Source: Eunapius fragilis (taxonomy: Eukaryota > Porifera > Demospongiae > Spongillida > Spongillidae). Taken from it: a DNA stretch of 64,000 nucleotides. The position numbers were made by a program, and so were the translations under genes. The notes beneath the pieces were generated by a model. That model was not told where the DNA came from, ran no database searches, and saw only the letters and a list, made by a program, of their open reading frames with translations. The stretch is taken from NCBI GenBank assembly GCA_963681505.1, contig OY811974.1, positions 8,755,840 to 8,819,839 on the forward strand, read 5' to 3'. Shown one piece after another: positions 22,677 through 33,136 of the stretch (position 1 is the first letter of the stretch; the number at the start of each line of letters is the position of its first letter).

Positions 22677-23290
22677 TGCTTTTGAAGCTGTGTGAAACGT
22701 TATGTCCTGTAGATATGGTTTAAGAGTTCAACATTATATGGTTTAGGAGTTTAACATACAATGCAGATCAAGTCGGCATGCACATGACAGCCTACAACGC
22801 CTCACAGAGACCAATGGAGTTGGTAACGTGATGGTTGTTGCATGGCAGTTTTATAACTATACAGTGCATGCATTACACATGTTTGCGCCACACCTTTACA
22901 ACACCTTCACCGCAGTAATGATTGCCAGTGCATCACGTGGGCATAACGCGTGCCATACGATCTGTTGTTGAATAACACGTTCATGAAGTACCTAAGGGTA
23001 GGGAAATTTGCTGCTTTTCTTGAACAAAGGAGGATAGGAACTCCCCCCCCCCACCCCCCCCCCCCCGTTGTATAATTTACCGGGCTAACTATTATGTTGT
23101 AATGGTACAATTTTAGTAGGATGGTCTTACATTACACCAGGAGCACGTCAATGTTGGAAATCATTTACCCCTCTTGCAACGTACTGTACCTATATCATCA
23201 CATCCTCCACAAGATTAAATGTGAACAAGCATTAGGGCGCTATTTCAGAACTAGCTATAGTCCAATTTTAAGTGCTTCAAATTTCTTCAA
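22677..23290. repeat. 5' flank of the receptor duplication (segment alpha, copy 2)
   Basis: AGCTGTGTGAAACGTTATGTCCT, GCATGCACATGACAGCCTAC and GATGGTCTTACATTACACCAGGAG recur at 40688-41280. A C10-A-C13 tract lies at 23043-23066. The copy diverges after about 23290. Confidence 0.7.
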
Positions 23291-23977
23291 AATTGATGCT
23301 ACCTCTGTGCAAGATCTTTACAATCGCAGGATCACTATAGATTTCGTACGCGACAATCCACTCGCACTTTACGTTCAAAGGAATAATGAATCACGCGATA
23401 CTCATTACAATTATTACGTAACAACTAAATATCAGACACTCCCCCTTGACTGGCATAGCTGGTCAACAAGGGACATGGTTAACAAAGGGTTCAATCATTC
23501 AGTCGTTTCTGTATCCTAAATCTGGTGACCTGGGCTGCTGTTCTTCTAGGACGATGAGAATCCTTATCCTCCTCAATGATAGGATCAACCAAATGCTCTT
23601 CTTGGTCATTAGCTGGTTCTTGCAATCCTGAAGGACAAAGACACGACAATAGTCTTCCAACATACGTGAACACTCCAGACTATGAAGACATATGTGCACT
23701 GAAGTGGAGAAGGGAAGATTCTTTCCATCTATAAAAAGTCCTCGCTAAGATTATGTAAAGCAAAATTATGTAAAGCAAAATATATATTATCTCAGCAGTT
23801 TTAAAAAGTGAAACTCAATGCCCATTTACAAGAGAACTGATAAGAATAACAGTGCAGGAATATGAGGTACAATCTTTCAAATGTATATATCAAATTTTTT
23901 TACACATAATCTAGTCTACTATACGAGGTATTATCAGTGGTCATGTAAGATCAAAGTACCTAATGAATAAGTACCTA
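23291..23977. other. No supported gene
   Basis: Open stretches on both strands here start at non-ATG codons or lack a recognisable domain. AT-rich. Confidence 0.35.
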
Positions 23978-24345
23978 ACGCTAGGTAAACCTAGCGTTCG
24001 CTAGGTAAACCTAGCGATCTTTGTGGGTAGATTATTCCACAGCCCTTGCTATTTTATTGTCTGAAATGGCGTCTTCTCGTGTATGTGGAAGCAGGCTTTC
24101 ACCGCCTCCAAGTGTGGGTTTGAATAGTATAGTTTTACAGAACTAGGTGCAAAGGTAGCAGTTAAAGGTCAGAGGTTTCGATTGAAGGATGCATTGATGC
24201 GCGCGTATGGCATATGGGATGGAAGGATGTAGAAATACAGGGGGAGGTAGTTTCAAAACCTAAAAAGAATACTAGACGGGTGAAGTGGCATTCAACCATC
24301 AAAAAACGCTAGGTTAACCTCGCGTTTTAGCTAGGTACACCTAGC
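23978..24345. mobile_element. Small TIR element with CGCTAGGTAAACCTAGCG ends
   Basis: The left end carries two tandem palindromes ACGCTAGGTAAACCTAGCGT. The right end carries two related palindromes (CGCTAGGTTAACCTCGCG, CTAGGTACACCTAG). The 300-bp interior has no gene. No clear target duplication was seen. Confidence 0.5.
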
Positions 24346-24828
24346 ATTATTTTGGGAACTTATAGATTAAGACACCCAAAAATTCTGTAACCTAATCCAA
24401 ACAGGCCATTTCAACATTGTCAAGATATGGTATGTCTACTACCTATACAATATAATGGTGTCTGCTAGTGTGCCTCAACTCTTATGGTAACAGGCATCAG
24501 AGATCCAGCTATACTTAAGTGAGGTTGAGAGTGATGAAAGAGGAAGTGCCTCTGTACTATATAAACAAGCTCATTATTTGGCCAGAGGTACTGTACATTT
24601 GTAGCAAGTAGTATATATAGTTGGCATTAATGCCTTTCAGGTTGTCACCAATCTTATATATCATAAAACGGTTCATTCAGCATTACGCAATTGAACATTT
24701 TATGCTCCAGACTCTACCATGACTTTTTATTTATTGATCTATTTTTCTAGCGTCATACAGTGCAGACAAGAGTATGTATGCGTTTTTACACTGCGCCATC
24801 TTCTATCCACGTCGTTTTCGTTAGCCCT
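24346..24828. other. No supported gene
   Basis: AT-rich intergenic sequence. Confidence 0.35.
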
Positions 24829-25010
24829 ACTCAGTCGGGTCCCCGGACTATCACGTTTGGTCGATCCCTACTGATGGTTACAACCATCAGTCGAGGTCCC
24901 CAGACTGGTGGAGTCAAATTTCGTTGTCCTTTCGGCAACAAGACCTAAACGTGATTATTTGGTAGTCTGGGGACAGTACAACCATCAGTTGGGTCCCCAG
25001 ACTAGTTATT
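24829..25010. mobile_element. MITE, family C copy 2
   Basis: The same GGTCCCCAGACT-type inverted motifs as 11614-11790, followed by the same GGACAAATTTCTTTGACG segment. Confidence 0.65.
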
Positions 25011-25480
25011 TGGGTGAGGACAAATTTCTTTGACGTTCACTTTGTCGTCTCAACATGCACGAACAATGCACTTCGTCGGAAAAAAAAATCCTAACACATA
25101 TCACTCGAATGGCTATAAGGGTTCAGAATTAGCTCCAGATGATTGAGGCTGGTGGTTACTTAAGCTACATCCAAATGATCATATCATCCTGATTCGTTGT
25201 CCCAGTCTGGAAAAAAAAAATCGCAGTTGTGGAACGCGGTAGTCACGTGAGATACCATACGAATGCGATTATTATTAACAAAAAATCAATGACAAGTTTT
25301 GTTTAGCTCATTCCACTGTAGCAAAAACTTAACAATGAACTTATACTAGTCATTAAATTATACAGGGTGTCCATGAAAGTACACAATGCTTTTAAAATGG
25401 AATATAATGAATTGTCAATCTAAATGAATGACCAGTAGTGCTAAACTACCTTCTCTCCTCTCTTTCCTCTAGCCAAAGCC

Positions 25481-25690
25481 ATGTCTAATGGCCATCTCTC
25501 TGTGCACCAGTCATCACCCAGGGCTGCCAGACATAACCATGGCTCTACAGAATATGTGGAAATGTTCTCCATCATCACCCCTGACACCCCTCACACCTCC
25601 ATCATCACCCCTGACACCCTCACACCTCCTCACCCACTAAGCACACTGCATCTGTTGTGCTGGAGCTCATAGCTGTTCCAATCTGTCACC
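25481..25690 (+). pseudogene. Degenerate copy of the tyrosine-motif exon (copy 3)
   Basis: It retains ATG, VHQSSPRAARHN and STEYVEM and the SIITPDTPHT repeat. A one-base deletion in the second PDT repeat shifts the frame and it ends about 15 codons later. A small 5' rearrangement replaces SGAMCS with SNG. Confidence 0.75.
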
Positions 25691-26558
25691 ATGGCACACA
25701 TACCCTATCGAACATGCATGGTAACATAGTGCAGCATGATCATGCATGCATCCTGCATGCATCCTGCATGCATCATGAATGATTCATGCATGGTAATCTT
25801 GAATAGAATTAATGCATTGGGTCTTTAGACACCACCAAAGCAGGTTAGTCTTTTTTCAGGTTCTATCTAAGATTATTAAATAAATGATTCTTGTGTTGGA
25901 ATCCACATAACATGCATGATCATGCATTGTAATGTTGATTACAAATCAAGATTCAAAATCTATTGTTTAAACATACAACTTACTAATAATTGCTTGATGT
26001 GCACACATGCCCTGCTTTCTATCATAAAATAAGGCCTAGCATGACTGCTGAATACTGGAAAAATTGGACAACCCAAAACCAACAAACAAGCCATCAATTG
26101 CTTCATTTAAGTTTGATTATCAACAATGATTTCAACGATACACTAGCTGTGTATGCATGATTAGTTTAATTGTATGTTTACACCCTCCTCCCGATTTCTT
26201 TGCAGGAATATAGCCTTAATTAGTGATGTCAGTGATGATGAATAAATCTTTGTTATTCTGCATTATACATGTAATGAATCAATGATGTTCATAAGTGTTT
26301 GGTTGTCTTATAGCAAATTTACTTTAACTATAACACAGCTATCAGAACGTAAGTTTAAATCAAAACAAATTCATTTTAAGTCGTCATCACAGCCTTTTAC
26401 ATATACTTGATTTAATAAGGGATTATGTATTAGCACTCAAAATATATTTGCTAGTACCGCACCATTTTTAAAAATAGGGTCAACTACCGATAAGCTATGT
26501 CCGTACCGCTTAACTACCGGTTATCCGATACCGTTAACCTTTAATCTCCAGGCTCGCG
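25691..26558. other. No gene; ATGCATG-rich palindromic microsatellite at about 25735-25800
   Basis: Repeated CATGCATCCTG units form a small self-complementary cluster. The remainder is AT-rich with no frame of interest. Confidence 0.4.
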
Positions 26559-27421
26559 TCCTAGATCTAGTCGCGTTACCGTCCTAGATCTAGGACGAAC
26601 TTTGAAGGCTTTTCCTGATCACGTTTGAAGATTTCATTTCGAAGCATAAGCTTCATACAGTACACTAGATATGTTCATTTTGATTAGTCTTGCTCAATGA
26701 TGATCGCAGCGAGTTGTCAACACTTTTAACTATGATTTCTGCATATATGCTTGTCCAATTTATCGGATGCATTCTTTGTAAGGCAAACTTTGTACGGATT
26801 ATACATGTAGCTTGATTACAGACCCCTTGCTATCAATCACTGCTCTACACACTGGTACAGTCATTGCTAGAATCGAAGTACTATTGATTAGCAGCATGCT
26901 CATGCATCGGTACGTATCATCCGGTAGTAATGCTGTAATGATGAATCAAATTATCTTATATAACTAAAATACTGTTGCCTATGATGGAGCACACACATAG
27001 GTACCGTCAGTTCCTGTTTAGATTGATATTTGCCTTTGTAATCGTCTTAAATATTGAATTTAGTGCTCTTTTGTGGTTTTGCACGCATTCTTAATGTTTC
27101 GCCACTTCATATGAATTTTTCACTTTTAAATATTCCAAATGGACTGGTAGAACATGCCAACATCACCAAAATCACTTTTTAAAATTATTTCCTTTGATGC
27201 TTTGCATGACACAACATCATGCGGTTTCCTATTTTATCAGTATTAGTTTTAAAATGTTGGATCTTGCTGTTCATTTTATGTAAGAAATCTTTACATGCAG
27301 ATAAAAGTATTCCAATCGGTTCTGAGTAACTTGGCTGAGTTAAATGTTAATCAGCTTACCTGCAAGCTCAGATAAATGCATCATAATCCTAGATCTAGGA
27401 CAAAAGTCCTAGATCTAGGAC
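26559..27421. mobile_element. TIR element ending in GTCCTAGATCTAGGAC palindromes
   Basis: The left end has two copies of GTCCTAGATCTAG(GAC) and the right end has two more (27387-27402 and 27407-27421). The interior of about 800 bp is AT-rich with no coding signal. The arrangement is like the elements at 4691 and 23978: paired palindromes at both termini. Confidence 0.45.
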
Positions 27422-27849
27422 ATCTGGAGAGTAGAGATAAAGCAACCGGTAAGACACTTTCTTTTCATTACCGTTCAGCAAGAGATAATTTCCTACTGAA
27501 TATCATCGGTAACAGTCAGCTTTCTTATTGATTGTGCTACGTACTCATCATTCACATCAGTGGTAAAAATTAACTGAATTAGTGTTACTTAGAGGGAATT
27601 CGCTCGTACGTGTATTGAGTATACACGCAGAAGTAGATATATATTCACAGTGACTTCAGTCAGAGCAAGGAACTGCCCTAATACACGGTTCACTCGTGCA
27701 AAATTACGGAGAAGTCACATGACAGTTGACCATTATGGTTTTTACTATATCAAAGCTACAAAATATGAAAAAAAGCACCACAAGCAAAGCTTCATCAAAA
27801 AAAGGCTAAGGTCTCAGATGATCAAGTTGTAATTGCTGCTTCCCTGCCA

Positions 27850-28270
27850 AAACACCAAGGTATTCCGGACGAGATTATCATGAACTAGGAATGGACAGCC
27901 ATGCAGAGTACGAGAAGAAATGGGTAAATGGCTAGGTTGGACTGCCGCACGCAACACTTGGGAACCCATCACTAACCTTGCAGGCTATGAAGGAATGGTC
28001 GCTGCGTTTGAGAAGGTTAGGCAAGAAAATTATGACAAGAATTCAGCAGAGGAACTAATATGAAGGCAGCGATTAAATCATAGACACCACGACCCCATGC
28101 ACCAGCCGTACAACATACTGGATCACGAAAGCCAAATGATACTATATAGATGACAACAGTACATCAACTTGAAGTATCATAGACGTAGACGCAAATAGTA
28201 GGTTGGAAAATGTTGTAGTAGATGTGCATGTTAGAAAAGATGGAGTCTTTGGACACGCCCTCTTCCTTTA
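27850..28270 (+). pseudogene. Chromodomain relic with duplicated tail exon
   Basis: The frame contains WLGWTAARNTWEP, NLAGYEGM and AAFEKVR, the second half of a chromodomain (K-W-x-G-W, TWEP, NL). The upstream half (DYHELGMDSHAEYEKKW) is in another frame. The two are separated by a direct 8-bp duplication AAATGGGT that accounts for the shift. A TGA follows EELI. The segment 28034-28270 is shared with 21095-21300. It could derive from a chromodomain gene or a chromovirus-type integrase tail; no other retroviral-type domain is adjacent in this frame. Confidence 0.5.
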
Positions 28271-28473
28271 CAGTAATCATTACCGTTCAGTAAGAAAGCT
28301 TATCGGCAAGGTTTTTTTTAACGATAGCGTAGAGACATTTCAGTGGTTAATACGTAAAGCCTCATGAGGTGCCCTCCGAAGTTGACAATCAGCTAAACAA
28401 AGTGTTTTAGCCACAAGCATATCGTGCACCAATGCTTATTTTGACTAGGCACATTTTGAGGGTACTGAACACT

Positions 28474-29087
28474 TGTTGCAACCTAATCTGGGTCCTGCGA
28501 GGAGCCAGCGCCGAGAAAGGTCACCCATGCAGTCTTTAGGCCAACACAAAAGAACAATATGAACTGCACAGCAGTACAATACACGCACATGTATACGATA
28601 TACAACCAATCAAATCGTTACAACGCACAAGTGTTATGTAATAGTAGCAACAGTGGTCTGATGTCATCTGATACACTAGCGGCTTGCTCCAGCGGTAATT
28701 ATTACATTCGCTCCAGCGGAAAAATAATTATTTCACCTGGTACAGGAGAAACTGTTGGTGTACGTTGCAAACCCGCCTGTGGTTGACTATGCTCCTCTCT
28801 AAATGGAATCACTGTTTATACGCGGCTTTGCCGCGTGTACATAGCGCTTCGTAATCCTCCCCTTCTCTAATACTTGTACTATTAGAGAAGGAAGTGCTAT
28901 GTACACGGCAAAGCCGCGTATAAACAGTGAATTCCATTTAGAGAGGAGCATAGTCAACCACAGGCGGGTTTGCAAAGTACACCAACAGTTTCTTCTGTAC
29001 CAGGTGAATATAATTATTTTTCCGCTGAAGCGAATGTGATAATTACCGCTGGAGCGAGCCGCTACTGTAAAAGGTCAGGATGCTACA
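28474..29087 (-). repeat. 3' LTR of gypsy A, carrying an insertion
   Basis: On the plus strand it runs TGTTGCAACCTAATC...GGATGCTACA, 614 bp. It is 204 bp plus small indels once the nested element at 28674-29067 is removed. It matches the other LTR at 32897-33100. Confidence 0.85.
28674..29067. mobile_element. Palindromic MITE nested in the 3' LTR
   Basis: 394 bp, almost entirely two inverted arms of about 190 bp (CACTAGCGGCTTGCTCCAGCG at the left; the inverse of CAGTAGCGGCTCGCTCCAGCG at the right), flanked by TA on both sides. TA duplication and CAGT-type ends fit a Tc1/mariner-mobilised MITE. The other LTR has the empty site with a single TA. Confidence 0.85.
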
Positions 29088-29100
29088 CCCCTCTCTTCTT
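29088..29100 (-). other. Polypurine tract of gypsy A
   Basis: AAGAAGAGAGGGG on the minus strand, directly before the LTR start TGTAGCATCC. This is the expected place for plus-strand priming. Confidence 0.7.
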
Positions 29101-30414
29101 AGAATCTGACAGGGGCTTTCCTAGCCCTAGTGGATCTCCTTAGTTGAGGTGCTGATCCATCTCTCCAACTCTGGGATCCCCAGTTCCACTGTTTCCATCG
29201 GTTCCTTGCTCTTGTTCTTCATTTGCTGGATATGCCTCAGATATAGGAACATAAGCTGATGCCAATGGAGGAACAACTTGTCTTCTAGCTTGGAGAGACT
29301 CTTCACCATATGGTACTGTCATACCATGTGTTCTTCCGTGCTTCACTGCTGGTAGGGACCATCTCTGCTTGGCACTGATTCTCCACTGGTGCTGCTGCAT
29401 TATTGCTACGCACATGGTCAAAATGTCTGTGCACACTACGTCCATCTTTCAGCTGCACCTGGACTGAAACTGGTCCTCTCATTCGTGTAATAGTTCCCAA
29501 AAGCCATGTAGGGCCACTGCCAAAATTACAAACAAGGACATTATCCCCAACAGTAAACATTCTTTGCTTGACAGTCTTGTCATGGTCTCTCTTCTGTCTA
29601 GTTTGAGCATTCTTTACTCTCTCCTCCAGCTCTGGATGCAACTGTAAAAGGTGAGACTGTAGCCTCCTACCCATGAGCAATTTAGCAGGTGACACCCCAG
29701 TTAAATGTGGTGTTATCCTGTACTGGAACAGAAAATTGGTCAACCTTGTTTCCATGGACTCTCCCTTCCCACCAGATTTCTTCATTGCAGTCTTGAAAGT
29801 TTGCACAGCCCTTTCAACAAGGCCATTTGAAGAAGGATGGTAAGGAGCTGTCCTGACATGCCTGATTCCATGTCGTTTCAGAATGTTCCCAAATTCCTGA
29901 CTTGTAAAATTGCTTCCATTGTCCGTTACCAACAGTACCGGCAAACCATGAAATGCAAAGACGCTTTCATTTTCTCAATGGCTGCTGCTGTGGTAGAGGA
30001 CTCCATCATGTGCCATTTAGAGTGTGCATCCACCAGTAACAGGAACATTTTACCTTGAAATGGTCCAGCGTAGTCAGCATGGACTCTACACCATGGTTGT
30101 TCAGCCCACTCCCAGGGATGTAAAGGAACTTGAGCCGGTGCCTTTTGATGCAACTGGCACACTTGACATGATTTTGCTTTCTGTTCAATGTCTGCATCTA
30201 ACTTTGGCCACCACACAAAGCTGCGAGCAAGGCTCTTCATTTTCGAAATCCCTTGATGTCCTGAGTGGAGTTCTTCCAGGATTATCTTCTGTCCAGGCTT
30301 CGGAACCACCACCACTCTGCATCCCCAAAGAATGCAACCATACTGTAAGCTTAATTCATCTTTTTTTTTGTCGAAAAGGACGAAGATCTTCGTTGCTATC
30401 GTCGCTCTTCCCAA
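29101..30414 (-). pseudogene. Integrase region of gypsy A
   Basis: The HHCC zinc region (HQGISKMKSLARSFVWW ... CQVCQ) and the start of the catalytic core (WCRVHADYAGPF, LLVDAHSKWH) lie at 29926-30414. The rest of the core (VTDNGSNFTS, PYHPSSNGLVERA) and the C-terminal region lie at 29303-29944 in another frame. The D, D and E positions are present across the two frames. A frameshift near 29930 separates them, and a further shift lies near 29320. Confidence 0.8.
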
Positions 30415-30950
30415 CCATTGACCAGTAGATCCTTCACTTTGGACAATACTGGGACTTCATGTGTCCATCTTCTAATCTCTTCTACGCCGACCGGTGAAGT
30501 TTGGAGAGTCTCCATCAGTAGCACAGTTTCTCCTGGAGGAAGTACGACTGCTGGGCCCTCTGGTAATGGTAAACGGCTAAGCACATCTGCATTGGCATTG
30601 TCCTTGCCACACTTGTACAATATTTTGTACTGGTAAGCACTCAAAGTGAGAGCCCATTGTTGAAGCCTTGCAGATGCCATAGCTGGAATACCTTGACTTT
30701 CACTAAACAAATGTATCAGCGGTTTGTGATATGTGACAATCGAAAATGTCCTCCCAATAAGGTAGTTGTGAAATTTCTTGACGCCAAATATGATTGCCAG
30801 TCCTACCTTGTCTAATTGTGAGTAATTCTTCTCAGCTGCAGCAAGGGACTTTGATGCAAATGCTACTGGTTGTTCACCATCCTTGGTCTTGTGAGATAAC
30901 ACTGCTCCTACACCATAAAGGGATGCGTCGCAAGACAGGATCAATTCTTT
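30396..30950 (-). pseudogene. RNase H region of gypsy A
   Basis: [20 protein letters not shown] is the first catalytic block. [21 protein letters not shown] and a final [11 protein letters not shown] are typical of gypsy RNase H. In the usual TDHKPL motif the Asp is replaced (VTYHKPL). Confidence 0.8.
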
Positions 30951-31913
30951 ACGACTGTCGAAATGAGTCAGCAGTGTGGAAGCTGTCAGAAGTTCCTAAA
31001 CCTTCTCAAATGCCTTTTGTTGAGAGTTCTCCCATGACCATTTCTTGTCTTTTGCTAGTAGTGAATACAGTGGTGCCAACCATGAGGTCATATTGGGGAG
31101 AAACTTGCTGTAGTAGTTAATGTGACCTATGAACGATCTCAGCTGCTGCGTATTCTGAGGTGCAGGTGCATCCTTGATAGCCCTCAGTTTCTCAGCTGTT
31201 GGGTAGATACCTTCACTTGAAATCCTGTGACTAAGGTATTCAACCTCCTTTTGCATGAATAAACATTTTGCTGCCTTTAATCAGCTGTTTCTAATCTGCC
31301 TAGAACCTCCTCCAAAGTTCTTAGGTGGTCTGCCTCAGACCTGTGATGAGAATGTCATCAATGTAAACTGCCACATGTTTCAGTCCTTGAAGAAGGCTTT
31401 CCATTGCATGCTGGAATATAGCAGGAGCTGATGCTACTCCAAACGGTAAGCGATATTATACCTAAAAAAACCATTGCGGATGTTGATTGTGAGATACTCC
31501 TTGGATTTCTCTTCCACCATTAGTTGCAGATAGGCATTTGCCAAGTCCAGTTTTGTGAAACACTGTCCTCCCGAAAGTGATGCAAACAGGTCATCAACAA
31601 GTGGTAGAGGGTACTCTTCCACCTTTGCATTCTTGTTGACAGTAACTTTAAAGTCTCCACAGATCCGCACAGATCCATCACCCTTGATAACAGGGACCAC
31701 TGGTGCTGCCCAATCAGAAAACTGAACTGGTGAGATTACATTTTCTTTCTGCAACCTCTCCAAATCCTTTTCCACTTTAGCTTTCAGAGCCAGTCGCAGG
31801 GTTCGTGGTTTTAAGAACTGTGGATGCGCTGCTGGATCCATATATATCTTTGCTGTGACTCCCTTGATGGTGCCCAGTTCATCCTTGAACAGTAAGGAGT
31901 GTTGGTCCAGCAC
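30951..31913 (-). pseudogene. Reverse transcriptase region of gypsy A
   Basis: VRICGDFKVTVNKN, YPLPLVDDLFASLSGG and FTKLDLANAYLQL lie at 31434-31913. The YIDD active-site block (VAVYIDDILITG) is near 31340-31390 after a frameshift at about 31440. The connection segment LRSFIGHINYYSKFLPN is at 30996-31256. Confidence 0.8.
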
Positions 31914-32101
31914 TTTTTTGAGCGTTAGTTCAGTTGTACCTTTGACTTTGTACAGCTGATCCCACTTAACTTGCAGGAACTTAAGCCAATCTCGACCAAG
32001 TAGACTATAAGACCAGGACCAGCAACTACAATCAGTTTAAGATGCTCTTTCCTATCCTGATAGCCTGCAGTTACATATATCACTCCTAACACCTTGATTG
32101 C

Positions 32102-32862
32102 TTACCCAGTATACGAAGAGAGTTTCACTGCAGAACACATGAGAGTTGGCTGCTTGTCTTCCTTTCTCCAGTGGGTCTTGAGTGTTCTTTCACTGATGAG
32201 TGAAATGGATGCTCCAGTGTCAACTTCCATTTCTAATGACTTCCCATCCACTAGCACAGTCACCATGAATGGATCTACTTTCTGTCCACCAGCCTTCGAC
32301 ATGTTGATGACAAAGCTTTCCTCTTCCGCCTCTACAACCTTTGCCTTCTGGTCCTTAGGTGTCTTTGAATTTCCTCTAGTCTTTCCTTTACTTCGGCACA
32401 CACGGGATATGTGCCCCCTTTTCCCACAGATATGGCATTCCGTTTCCTTATGCCAACAATCTGGCGCTAGATGCTTGCCACCGCATCTATAGCACGTAGG
32501 AGTACTCTTCAAATCTTTCGAAGCGCTTGGGTCATGCCACATTCTCGCCGTTTTGTCTCGACCTGGAATTGAATTTAAATCGCTGTACTGTAATGGCTGG
32601 CGCAGGGTTGAAATGGTTTTGCAACAGTGACACAATGTCCGCGTAAGACTTGTCAGTCGGTTTGTCTGGAACAACTAGACTTCTGATTAACTTGTACGTA
32701 GTGCCACAGACACTCAGTAGTATGGCTCTTTTCTTCGCTGCATCGGTTACATCATTTGCAACGAAGTACTGCTCTAGCCTCTCGCTATACGCCGTCAAGT
32801 CTTCCGTCGCGCTGTCGAACTCCTGTATAGTTCCGTGCCTCGCCATCACTACTTTCATCTAG
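32102..32862 (-). pseudogene. Gag, zinc knuckles and protease of gypsy A
   Basis: The ATG at 32858 (minus) opens a gag-like helix-rich frame of 108 codons. The next frame has two CCHC knuckles (CYRCGGKHLAPDC, CHICGKRGHISRVC) and a retropepsin VDTGASISLIS. Gag seems unusually short: the two frames meet at the same bases (about 32535), as expected if a block between the gag core and the knuckles was deleted. A stop and a shift disrupt the protease end near 32100 and 32000. Confidence 0.75.
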
Positions 32863-32880
32863 AGAAAAAAAAAGATACCA

Positions 32881-32891
32881 CCTCGTCGCCA
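32881..32891 (-). other. Primer binding site of gypsy A
   Basis: TGGCGACGAGG lies 5 bases after the end of the 5' LTR on the minus strand. A TGG start fits pairing with a tRNA CCA end; the tRNA is not identified. Confidence 0.55.
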
Positions 32892-32896
32892 ATTTA

Positions 32897-33100
32897 TGTT
32901 GCAACCTAATCTGGGTCCTGCGAGGAGCCAGCGCCGAGAAAGGTCACCCAGTCTTTAGGTCAACACAAAATAACAATATGAACTGCACAGCAGTACAATA
33001 CACGCACATGTATATCGATATACAACCAATCAAATCGTTACAATGCACAAGTGTTATGTAATTGGTCTGATGTCATCTGATAAAAGGTCAGGATGCTACC
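32897..33100 (-). repeat. 5' LTR of gypsy A
   Basis: About 204 bp, TGTTGCAACC...GGATGCTAC(C). The last base differs from the other LTR. It lacks the nested MITE and preserves the pre-insertion site CTGATAAAAGG. Confidence 0.85.
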
Positions 33101-33136
33101 CTAGCAAATTCAACTAAATGTATATACGCAAAATAA

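Larger units (their letters stand above)
28474..33100 (-). mobile_element. Ty3/gypsy LTR retrotransposon A (decayed, minus strand)
   Basis: Two LTRs bound a 3.8-kb interior encoding, in minus-strand order, gag, zinc knuckles and protease, RT, RNase H and integrase. A primer-binding-like site follows the 5' LTR and a polypurine tract precedes the 3' LTR. Frames are broken in several places. The flanks (ACACT on the left, CTAGC on the right) show no target duplication. The right LTR abuts another retroelement, so the original right flank has probably been lost or rearranged. Confidence 0.85.

Noticed and set aside
28474-33100. 5-bp target duplication for gypsy A
   Set aside because: ACACT on the left and CTAGC or CCTAG on the right do not match.
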